A DNA stretch of 53,825 nt from Gnetum montanum (lineage: Eukaryota > Streptophyta > Gnetopsida > Gnetales > Gnetaceae): contig MNCI01004629.1 of assembly GCA_015680685.1 (NCBI GenBank), forward strand, positions 101,311 to 155,135, written 5' to 3'. Positions within the stretch are counted from its first letter, which is position 1; each line of letters opens with the position of its first letter. Both the position numbers and the translations under genes were made by a program. Of the stretch, positions 1 to 9,799 are shown one piece after another. Under the pieces are notes generated by a model. That model made no database searches. It was not told the DNA's origin and saw only the letters and a list, made by a program, of their open reading frames with translations.

Positions 1-270
1 GAGGGTGTCAAACCTTGAAAAATATTAATAATGAGTAAAAAAAATTTAGAGTACATCACAAGATTGATATTAAGTAGACATTATAAAAAATATATAGAAA
101 TAAGAAGCTTTCTAATTTTATGATTGTCTATTTAGGTGTACAACCTTAGAATATAATTAATTGTTAGTAGGAAGTAGTAATTGAGAAATATACAATTAAT
201 TGAAGGATTGATGATTCATCGTGCATGATAATTGTAATTGATTGTAAATCAAATTATAGGAAAAATAGAA

Positions 271-292
271 TATATATATATATATATATATA
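271..292. repeat. (TA)n microsatellite
   Basis: Eleven uninterrupted TA dinucleotides are visible. Confidence 0.95.
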
Positions 293-1474
293 CTATTTTT
301 TGTATTAATTTTTGAATTTCTCTACTTGTTTACTATAGTTTTAATCACATAAAAATAATAGAAGCTTTCTACATAAAATTCATATGAATTAAAGTTAAAA
401 ATTAAGAAAAATTCAAGTTTTGGAAAGAAAATGTTACTAAAAACATGTTATTTTAAATAAATAACAACAATCTCAATCCAATTTGAATTGTAATTTATAA
501 TGATTTTTATAATTTGATTTTTACTAGTGGTGCCTAATTTTACGATCTGATATGATTTTTCAATCTATGCTAGGAAGGAAGATTCCAGTCCTACCAAAAT
601 TTACATCATTTTTAAATATTTATGCTTAAACTTAAACTAGCAAAAGGATTGAAGATAGAGGGTTGTGACTTAATACCAATATTTGTATCAAAGTAAGAAA
701 GTGATACCACCTATGAAAAATCTTCACCTCATCATTTGTTATTGATTGTACATTGAGAATCTATACCATCAATTATAACCTTCTTGTTAACACTAGTTTT
801 AATATTTAAATTAATAGTATTCTTATCATACAAAGAAATTTTTACCTTATGATCTATCTGTCTGGGCTACTTAATACTTTGTTTAGTACTAGTAAAAATA
901 TGCATAAGAGCTTTTATCTTCTTTGGATTCTTTATTGCCATTTGATCATTCTTATTGTTGACATTAACTTGATTTTTCATATGTTCAATTTAATATTAGT
1001 TTTTTATCCTCAATTTTAACCTATTTTTTATTTTCTTTAGAATCTTTTTTCTTGAGAAATAAAGAAAAAGCAGTAAACAAATATCCTTCATGATGGTAAA
1101 AATTCCAAGAATTAGGAAGATTATAATATGCAATTGGTAATATATAAGTCATTTCTCATACTTATTATACCAATTTCTTTGTACGAGAAAAGATATATTT
1201 CAAAAAAAAATATCTATGAAAATTAAAAGTTTTAGAAATAGATTCCATATGCTTAATGGGACTGAGAAAACTAACAATTTCTTAATGAACTTTCTAAAAA
1301 ATCAAAAGAAGATTATATATCTCAATAAAACATGGAACTTTAGCATATTCTTTAGATTGGACATTAAAATATGGAGCCCACTTACAAATGATAAAAAATG
1401 CATACTTATTTATAAAATACCTTATATCTAGGGCATGCCCCATCATTAAAGCATTGCCTAATTCAACAAGCAAA

Positions 1475-1498
1475 AAGAGAGAGAGAGAGAGAGAGAGA
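1475..1498. repeat. (AG)n microsatellite
   Basis: Twelve uninterrupted AG dinucleotides are visible. A short ORF reading through them on the minus strand is an artefact of the repeat. Confidence 0.95.
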
Positions 1499-1617
1499 AT
1501 AATATCTTTCATGAAGAACTTGGATGTCTTTTTTTTTCATCATGTTATTTAATTGAAAAATGAAACTTCAATTATGAGGTAGGTAACAAAAAATTTGATT
1601 AAATGCATATTGTAATG

Positions 1618-2394
1618 TGATGAGCCGCAATATTGCGTACGCGATATCGTAGCCCGCCGTCATGTCTATAAATAAGAGGCAGCTTTCCCTTGTTCAGACA
1701 TCTAGAGTTAGTCCCTTAGCCAAACTATAGCAGTTTTACCATTCCAAAGTTAGAATAATTTCCATGTGCCCACAGTAGGAGTCTCAAAGTGAACGAGTCT
1801 TTATTTGAGCAAATTGTACCTGAGCACACATTTGCGTACGACAATAAAGATGAACATTCTGATAAACCTTACAGCATGTGGACTAAGCTAAATAGGATTT
1901 AATTATTGTTAAATGTTTAATTGCTTTTCTAGATAATTAATCTCTCTCAACCCTTGACTCTCTTGGTTAAGTGTATTCAGTACGACCACTTCAAGCACAT
2001 GTGTAATGCTTGGTAACCCAGTAACGAGTAGCATTTGGTAATCCTAGTAGCGTTGCACTGGTTCAGGGTGTGTATGGTAAGTGGGAATGGATACTGATGC
2101 TAGGATACTTAGAACTTAGTTAGTTAATAGTTAATGAAAATTAGTTATTTAGTTCTCTTCACCTTTCCCTACTAGCATAGGCATTAAAAAGATAAAAGAT
2201 ATAAAAATCACATACCTCAAACTTACTTAACCATACAACCATGAAAATACAAGTAAGTTTGGAAAGACAATGATTGATTAACCTTAAGTGTTCCATTAGG
2301 GTGCGTAAGCACTTAGTCCTTGGAGTTCAATCGAATCGCACGTGCGACGCTCGTATTCGTATGGTTGAGTGTAGGGGTACCTCGCCACTCATCA
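1618..2394 (+). mobile_element. Solo LTR of the Athila-like gypsy family
   Basis: The segment starts TGATGAGCCGC and ends GCCACTCATCA, the same termini as the LTRs of the three full-length elements in this window. It carries the GATATC-type near-palindromes and a TATAAATA box at 1667-1674. It is flanked by a perfect 5-bp target duplication, TAATG, at 1613-1617 and 2395-2399. No primer site or polypurine tract adjoins it. This is the expected product of recombination between the two LTRs of a former full-length element inserted in plus orientation. Confidence 0.95.
1667..1674 (+). promoter_or_regulatory. LTR TATA box (solo LTR)
   Basis: TATAAATA, followed by AGAGGC, lies just after the GATATC palindromes. 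The same arrangement is found in every LTR of the family, so this is the likely core promoter of the U3 region. Confidence 0.7.
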
Positions 2395-2399
2395 TAATG

Positions 2400-3342
2400 A
2401 AATATTTGCAAAAAAGGACTCATATACATTATCAAGAAGAACAAAATTAGGTGTCTTAGTTGCATCAATATTACTAAAAGAAAGCATTACAAATTTTTTC
2501 TTACTAGTTTATAAATCTACATTTTGAGAATCAACAAAAATTATCATATCAATAAACGAAGCAAAAATTTCAATATTAGTTGAAGAAGTTTGAAGTAATA
2601 TAGAATCTCCCATAGAGAAATTCTAGAGAAATTAGATTTTCTAGAGAAAAACCAGAGAGAGAGAAATCAATTCCATTGAAAAAAAATCATATTTTCTTGA
2701 GAAACATTGGATCTACTAAAAAATTCAGATTATAAAAATTTTGATTTTTCTAGTTTTACCAAAATAAATGTATCAAATGTTAAATCTCACAAATGGCAAA
2801 GACAATTAGGATTATTATCTTGTATTTTCAAAAAAAAAAGGAAGCTTTAAAAGGTCATAGTTCATTTGATTAAAGTATGGTTATGCAAATTATAGGTTTA
2901 TTTTCAAAGGGATATGTTTAGGCATAAGTTATCTAGAGGCATAGTTTTTAGGAGGAAGTGGGATTGGGATGTTGGAATCTTAAACAATTTTCTAGAAATA
3001 TTTACATTTAAGATATATAGTTAAATTTCAACTTTATAACTTAGTATTGCCCACAAGAATCAAACTCATAACTTCAAGTTACTAAATTAAGAAGCCTTAC
3101 TGCTAGGCTACCTAGAGGTATAGTAAAAATTATATTTATGGATTATAACATGTTGAAGAAATTTATGTTTAATTATTTAGAAAACTATATTTGGTTCATA
3201 GTAAGCTAGTTTTGTCTAAATTAAAGTTATTCTAGTGCAACAAGTAATTCACATAGATATAACCTATTGTGATGCTGAATAGTTACAACTATGATCAATA
3301 CAATTGATATTCAAGCACATAAATTATTGTTAGACATTATTT
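2400..3342. other. AT-rich DNA between solo LTR and element 1
   Basis: No gene is recognised. The right part contains a tRNA-like segment, listed separately. The rest is AT-rich with no coding signal that I can support. Confidence 0.5.
3040..3116 (-). repeat. tRNA-like segment, possible SINE head
   Basis: Read on the minus strand, this holds TAGCCTAGCAGT, which fits a polymerase III A box. About 35 nt later comes AGTTTGATTCT, which fits a B box with about three mismatches to GGTTCGANNCC. The spacing suits a tRNA-derived SINE or a decayed tRNA relic. It does not fold into an intact tRNA that I can support. Confidence 0.35.
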
Positions 3343-3347
3343 CTATC

Positions 3348-4127
3348 TAATGAGTGGTGAGGTACCCCTACACTCAACCATACAAATACGAGCGTAGCAC
3401 GCGTGATCTGGTCGAACTTCATAGAATAAATGCCTACACGCCTCATGGAACACTTAAGGTTAACCATTCGTTGTCTTCCCAGACTTACTTGTAGTTGTCA
3501 CGGTGTATGGTTAAGTAAGTCCGAGGTATATGATTTTTATAGTCTTTTATGTTTTTCTCCTATGCTATCGAGGTGAAGGGTTGAGAAACTAATTACTACT
3601 CTAACTAATGACTAAGTCTAAATTACCTAGCATNAGCCGATTCCTTGACTAACCGTACACATCCTTCGTGCACAACTACCACTGGGATTACCAAGCGCAG
3701 ATCCTGAATACGCCACTAGGTTACCAAGTAGTCACACTAGATGCTCGTAATCAAGTCATACTCATTCCGCATTCTAGGATTTTAGGGTAAGAGAGAAAGT
3801 AATAAATAACATTAAATAAATCCTATTCCATTCACTGCAAGCTTTATCTAGCAAGTTCATCTTTATTGCCATACACAACTTGTGTTCAGGTACAATGTTG
3901 CTCGAATAAAGATCCATTCACTTTAGGACTCCTAGTGCGGGCACATGGAAAATATTCTATCTCTAGTGTGATCAATCTGCCAGAGTTTCCCTACTTCTAG
4001 CCCAGGATGAGGAAACAAAAGAGAGCCGCCTCTTATTTATAAATATGACGGCGCACCGCGATATCGCGTACGCGATATCATAGGGGAAGACGCGATATCG
4101 CTACCTATACGATATCATGTCTCATCA
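3348..4127 (-). repeat. Element 1 3' LTR
   Basis: The terminal dinucleotide has decayed (TAATGAG for TGATGAG). The copy is 780 bp against 983 bp for its partner. Most of the shortfall is a block missing around the N at 3634. The complement of the TATA box lies at 4034-4041, and GATATC palindromes follow at 4055-4115. Confidence 0.93.
3634..3634. other. Ambiguous base N at an LTR deletion point
   Basis: A single N separates sequence that in the partner LTR is spaced by about 150-160 bp (between about 12692 and 12846). It may stand for an unresolved assembly gap rather than a real deletion. Confidence 0.8.
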
Positions 4128-4140
4128 TACCCCCATGACT
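4128..4140 (-). other. Element 1 polypurine tract
   Basis: Read on the minus strand, AGTCATGGGGGTA directly precedes the LTR start TGATGAG. This is the expected plus-strand primer position. Confidence 0.8.
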
Positions 4141-4977
4141 GAATGAAAACTTATCCTCGAGTTCCTTACAAAATATTGGGAAGGTATGGGATTATTGAGG
4201 GGAATGAAACTAATGGGATGACATGTGAACCGATCATCATTACAAGACTTGACAAAACTGGTGTTCATGATAACAAGGGTGAACACCTTATTACATTGAC
4301 ATCAGACCTTAGTTGGCAACTGAGAAAGAGAGAGAGAAAGAAGTGTTGCTACTGCCAATGCCAAGATTGTACCTTTTGTCCATCAGTAAGTGCACCATCG
4401 ATCTTGCTCCTTGCATAGTTGCTATAGCGCTGCTCCATTCCATGTGTTTCCTCCAAATTTGGTCTATTATTGCATGATCGCCATCTGCACACACAACGTA
4501 ATCCTATATTAACAAGGGTAAATGAATTTCAATGTAGTTAATACCTTGCTTCGGTGTAAGTTTAATGGCTAGGTTGTGGTATGGCTAATATGGATCAGGA
4601 GATATATTAATGGTGACTACCGAAGGTGTAGGGGTTAGGAAGAAAATCAAAAAATTTGGGGCTAGGAGAAAATCGAAAAAATTGGGCCCCATACCCCCAT
4701 GACTAATCGCGAACCTCCGGTAGCGTTAGAATGGAGAAAGGAAAGGACTAAGAAAGATAGATAAAAAGGAAAAACTATAGCATCGAGGAAATGGATGTCA
4801 AGATGGTAATGAACAAAATAAAATTAATTGCAAAAATGTTAGGGAAAAGAAGTTAACTTGTGCACCAAATAGGAATGTCAGTGGGTCCTCCCCAGAGAAG
4901 GCTCATGCCCTTTAATGCCCTAACAAACCCACATTCAAAGAGTCTGTAGGCTCTGGGAATGTCATTTGGAACAAGAG

Positions 4978-5349
4978 TTAAAGTTTTAACCACAAGAATT
5001 TACGAAAAAGAAAACAATGCATCAACCAAAATATATACACTAATGATACAACCAGCAATGAGGTGAACAATGGAGAGAAGGATGGAGAGAATAGAATGGA
5101 ATGGAATCTCAAGAACAAGGTGGTGTACAACCCCTTGTGCAGGTCATGATTAATGTGACTTAGCAAATCCCATTCCAAGTCTGGCCTCAAACCAACCACA
5201 TCCAGTGACTTCACATCAATGCATTCGGCTAAACCATCCACTTGGATAATAAGGATGCCTTCCCCAAGAGTCACCACCATTCTAACGAAACAAAGGAGAG
5301 AATGGGAAGCGAGAAGGGCCTTAGTTACAAGGAACACTTTTGGTTCCAT
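4978..5349 (-). CDS. Env-position hydrophobic open frame of element 1
   Basis: A 123-codon open frame on the minus strand. It starts at an ATG whose context (GGTTATGGAAC) is also found in elements 2 and 3. The N-terminal half contains a stretch around VDGLAECIDVKSLDVVGL. The last third is hydrophobic, around SLLVVSLVYIFWLMHCF, and could be a membrane segment. The matching regions of element 2 (about 21890-22270) and element 3 (about 43550-43930) align at the DNA level but are broken by stops and frame changes. It may be a decayed env-like or accessory frame, or a chance opening in conserved non-coding sequence. I recognise no known family. Confidence 0.3.
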   Translation of the reverse strand: MEPKVFLVTKALLASHSLLCFVRMVVTLGEGILIIQVDGLAECIDVKSLDVVGLRPDLEWDLLSHINHDLHKGLYTTLFLRFHSILFSPSFSPLFTSLLVVSLVYIFWLMHCFLFRKFLWLKL

Positions 5350-5929
5350 AACCAGTGCTTGTAGCCCAAGCTTATTTCATCTAAGGGGTGTGCTTTGAAT
5401 TCTCACTTAGTTTTTTGATTTTTTTTTCCTTTTATGTTTTGTATTTTTATGCGTGAGAACCACACCATGCAAAGACTTTTTATTTTTATTGTCTCAGCTT
5501 CTGATAATTGGGGTAACATCAAAATGGTGAGAAAACTCAAAAAGAAAATATCCAAGCACCCAAGAGAATGCCCAACACAAATGCATCAAGTTCCCTTGAA
5601 GTCACACCCTTTTCAATCCTTGAGTCCTTCCTTAGTTTGAGAAATGCCCAGTCACCAATTAATTAAAGTTCTTATTAGACGGGGACTGTACATTTCCAAG
5701 CCGAGAGAGACCATAGAACTGGTGGATGGATGGATGAAGTGATCTCATTGCCTACCATATCAAAAGAAACATACCTTAGTATCAACATTGTGACTTAAAG
5801 GTAAAAACCAAACATTAGCAATCAATATGAAAACAGTTCATACCATCATTCTAAATACTTATTGGGTGACAAACTTACAGGGTGGATACACACACACACA
5901 CATATACAAAAAAAATGAAAAAGTATAAT

Positions 5930-6060
5930 GATGTTGTAAAATAGAAATAAAAAAAGTTAAAGAAAGTTGTAAAACAAAAAATAAGAAAAGTTAAAGAAAG
6001 TTATAAAACAAAAACTTGTAAAACAAAAACGTGTAAAACAAAAATTGAAAAAGAATTGAA
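5930..6060. repeat. Degenerate minisatellite, unit about TGTAAAACAAAAA
   Basis: Roughly five imperfect copies of a 13-18 bp unit containing GTAAAACAAAAA lie just after the end of pol in element orientation. An independent, longer array occupies the same place in element 2. Confidence 0.7.
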
Positions 6061-6072
6061 GGCCCCATATGG

Positions 6073-7519
6073 TTAGCATAGGTGGCCATCTTCCCCATGA
6101 CTGAATTGCAAGGAAGAGATCTAAAATAGAGAGCGAGGTTGCCCGCTAGTGGAGGTGTAACTTATACTAGCTGTTGCAGGTTCACGGAAAAGTTTTGTTT
6201 GTTGTACATTAACCAATAATCTTTTATCTGAGCTGTCAGGCTTGTATATCATCATGGCTCTAGAGGGGAAGGTTGTATGAATAATATAGGATCCTTCTCA
6301 CAATGTTTGGAATTTCGTACGCTGAGGTACATGCATGGGATTCCAGTAAAGGACCTTGTCTCCTGGTTGGTACCTAAACCTTTGGATCCTTAAGTCATGA
6401 CGTTGTTTACTGTGTGCCTTTTGCAACTCATTTAACGATAGTGCAACCAATCTATTCTCATCTAGCAAATTTAGAGTTTCCAACTATTGTTTTTGTGCTA
6501 GGCTCAGGTCTAGGTGAAGGTTGTAAGCCATAGATAGTGTACGAAACTCATTCTGTATGGGAAGCTTGGGTAGTTTCCCGTACACTAACTCATAGAGAGA
6601 ATAGCTGGTAGGAAGCTTCCAAGCATAGTGATATGCCCAGAGAGCGTCATTTAGTTTTGTGCTCCAGTCTCGCCTAAATTTGCTAACCGTTCTCGTTAAT
6701 ATTTTGGTAATCTGCCAGTTAGTAACCTTGGCATGGCCATTAGCTTGGGGGTGATAAGGTGTGGTCAATTTATGCTCAAACCCTAAGTGTTGCATCAATT
6801 TGTGAAAGGTTACACCTGTAAAACAAGTTCCATTATTAGAGATGAGTGCACGCGGCACACCAAACCTATTTACGATTTGTTGTTGTACAAATTATGCAGC
6901 TGTAAATGATGTCCAGTCTATTACTGCAGCTGCTTCAGCCCATTTGGTTAAGTAATCAACAGCAACAATGATATATGCTTTTCCGTTGGACATCGATGTA
7001 ATAGGCCCCATAAAATCTATTCCCTAGATATCGAAGGGTTCCAAAGGCTGAATCCATTGTTGCGGACCCTCCATTCTAGCAGTCATTCCACCATCATGTT
7101 GGTAGCGTTCACGGGATTGGGCGAAATTATGGAAATCCCGAAATAGTGTTGGCCAATAATATCCTGCAAGCAGGACCTTGGTAGCCATTCGTCTCTCGGC
7201 ATAGTGGCCCCCATAGGGGCCCTCATGAGCATCCTGGAGAACCTTTAATTTATCCTTATCAGGCATGCACCATCGAACCAAGCCATCAGGACAAACTTTA
7301 TAGAGTTTTCCTTGGATTTCCATGAAGTACTTGGTTTTGTGAAGAAACTGTTGTTTCTTCCTAAAGTCCAACCCCTATGGTATTTGTTGGGAAATGAGAT
7401 AAGTAAGAATGCTACTATACCAATTTATTTCCATGGGTTGATCATTCACTACATAGGCAAACAGGGTTTCATCAGGAAAATGGTCATATACAGCATATTT
7501 ATCCTCTTTGTTGTCCCAA
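6073..7519 (-). pseudogene. Element 1 integrase (decayed)
   Basis: The minus-strand reading contains the zinc-binding N-terminal domain (two His around HEGPYGGHYAERR; its cysteines have been replaced, e.g. QSRERYQHD). The core follows, with the first catalytic Asp in [14 protein letters not shown]. The second catalytic position reads SNNGTCF, an Asp to Asn change from SDNG, and the Glu position reads GHAKVTN, a Glu to Lys change. A C-terminal segment (YQPGDKVLYWNP) follows. Frames at 7024-7371, 6484-6858 and 6298-6483 lie in one phase and are separated by stops. The mutations would abolish strand transfer. Confidence 0.9.
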
Positions 7520-9170
7520 CGCAACCGAGATAGGTGATCGACGACTACATTCTCGGTGCCTTTGCAGTCTACTATTGTTAAATCGAACTCCTAAAGAATT
7601 ACCAACCAACGTATGATACGTGGGCTAACCATTGGTTTGTTCATAAGGAACCTAATTGCACTATGATCTGTATGGATGTATACTTTGTAGCCCAATACAT
7701 AGTGCCTAAATTTATCCAGTGCAAACACTACAGCCATTAATTCCTTTTTCGTAGTCATGTAGTTGAGTTGTGCACCGGTGATACTCTTACTGGCACAGTG
7801 GATGTAATAAGATCATTTTTGTTCATCTAATTGTGTCAGTATGGCTCCTAAGGCGTAATTAGATGCGCCGGTCATGATATGGAATAGCTTGGACCAGTCA
7901 AGGGCTTGTAGAATGGGAGTTTCCACAAGCCTCTATTTGGGAGTTTGGAATGCTTGTTCACATTCCTTGGTCCATTCGAATGGTGCATCTTTTTTCATTA
8001 ATTCCACCAACAGCTTGGCAACTTTGGAGAAGTTCTCGATAAATCTCCTGTAGTAGCCAGTGTGTTCAAGGAATGACTTAATGTCTTTGACAATTTCTAG
8101 TTGTCGGGTAATTCCTTACATGACTTTAATTTTTTCCAGATCCACCTCAATTCCTGATTGTGAAATTTTATGCCCCAGTACAATGCCCTCTTGAACCATC
8201 AAATGGCTCTTTTGCCAATTGAGGTTTAGGTTGGTTTCAACACATCATTTCAATACTTGCTCTAACTGGTTGAGGGCTTGATCAAAGCTCGTCCCATAAG
8301 TGGAGAAGTCATCCATGAAGACTTCTACTCTGTTACCTATTTGCTGTTGAAATATTCTTAGAACTAATCGTTGGAATGTGGCAGGGGCATTGCACAAGCC
8401 AAAAGGCATTTGTTTGTATGTAAACGTTCCCCAAGGACTGGTGAACGTTGTTTTGGCTTGGCCTGCTAGTGCGATTCGTATTTGGCTGTACCCACTATAC
8501 CCATCCAAAAAACTGTAATAGCGATGCCCTGCTATAGTGTCCAAGACTTGGTCAACAAATGGCAATGGGAAGTGATCTTTGAATGTTACCATATTTAATA
8601 GCCTAAAGTCTATACATACCCTCCATTTACCTCCTTTTTTTGATACAATTACAAGAGGACTAACCCACTCGCTATCAACAATAGGGTAAATGAACCCAGC
8701 CTTGAGAAGCTACTCTATCTCCTCTTTCACTATTTGTTTTAACTTCAGGTTCAATCGCCTCTGGGGTTGCTTGCGAGGTTTCATGGAAGGGTCCGTGTAA
8801 ATCCTATGCTAACATATCCTAGGATCTATTCCGGTTAGTTTAGGGTATGACCAGGAAAAGGCTGTTGACGACTTGTTTATCACCTTCAGCAAACTTTCTT
8901 TTTGCTTGGGTGCAAGCTTTACGTTGATGATTACCGGTTTTTCATTTTTAAGGGTCATGTACTCCAAATTGGTGGGCAACGATTTTAAATCTAGGGGCTC
9001 TTGTTTAAACTTCTCAGGAATCTCCAACTTCTGCCAATTAATGTTTTTGAAGTTAAGAGCTGGAAGTTGGCAACAAACTTGCTCTAATATGTCTATGCTT
9101 TCAATGTAAGCACTAGTTATCCCCTCAGCTAGTTCCATGCAGGTTGTTGAGTTTCTCTCTTTATCAGCCA
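7520..9170 (-). pseudogene. Element 1 reverse transcriptase and RNase H (decayed)
   Basis: The RT domain spans about 8740-8190 on the minus strand: entry motif GFIYPIVDSEWVSPLV, then YYSFLDGYSGY, FGLCNAPATFQRL and the active site EVFMDDFSTYG. Both Asp residues of FMDD are kept. RNase H follows at about 7860-7520, with the LNYMTTKKELMAVVFALDKF segment and a terminal DHLSRL. Several in-frame stops interrupt the reading. This part is in a different phase from gag-protease because one A is missing from a poly-A run near 9218 compared with element 2. Upstream of RT, at 8809-9174, is a linker open frame. Confidence 0.92.
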
Positions 9171-9799
9171 TCAACCACTAGGTGTTTTCTTGTCGTGTGG
9201 CTGCTGCATATAAGCACTTTTTATGTCAATATCTTGTGCACACCGATTACATGCAAGCAATGTTAAACTTCGCATCACCCATGATTTCTGCACGCAATAA
9301 CACTCTATGTCACTATATGCGATGCATGGAACTCTCTTCCTCTCAATCTTCCCAAAAGTGTTTTTCTTGGATATTTCTAGGGAAAGATTGCGGATTCCTA
9401 GGCATGCATCGATTGTACTTAGCCATGCCCTTCCCATTATGATTGGGAAATCCCCTTTGTCATTGTTTATTTGGATCACCAGGAAATTAGTTGGGTATGA
9501 CCAACCACCCACGGTGATAACAATGTCCTCAACCTATCCCAAAGGAACGATGATGGACTAGTCAGCCAACTCTAAGCGGATATTTCTCTTCTTGAGTGAA
9601 GGTAGGTTCCAAGTTTTATACAATTCTTGTGAGATTAAGTTGACTCTGGAGCCTGAGTCAAGGAGAGCCTTATGGGGTTCATTCCCAGTGACTTGGAGAT
9701 ATACTAGGGGGACCCTGGGATCAGATAATTTCTTGGGAAGATGGCCTACTTTAATCCAGTCGGTAATGGTATGTGTTAACATAATCGTGTGCATTGGGC
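9171..9799 (-). pseudogene. Element 1 aspartic protease (decayed)
   Basis: The retropepsin-like motif ALLDSGSRVNLIS lies near 9660 on the minus strand. Further on are the family segment SYPTNFLVIQINNDKGDFPI and GRAWLSTIDACLG. One stop falls just after the LELAD segment. It is in phase with gag and out of phase with RT. A retropepsin of this kind cleaves the polyprotein. Confidence 0.85.

Larger units (their letters stand above)
1..1617. other. AT-rich intergenic DNA
   Basis: I see no gene here. The stretch is strongly AT-rich and dense in stops in all frames. The only clear structures are a TA microsatellite and a GA microsatellite, listed separately. Unrecognised old transposon debris is possible. 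Confidence 0.6.
4141..6072 (-). other. Element 1 3' region between integrase and 3' LTR
   Basis: About 1.9 kb lies between the end of pol and the polypurine tract, the place where Athila elements may carry an env-like frame. It holds a 123-codon open frame (listed separately), a segment with conserved splice-like ends at 4485-4544, two extra AGTCATGGGG motifs, an AC microsatellite near 5888-5902 and a T-rich minisatellite at 5930-6060. Equivalent regions exist in elements 2 and 3. Confidence 0.7.
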
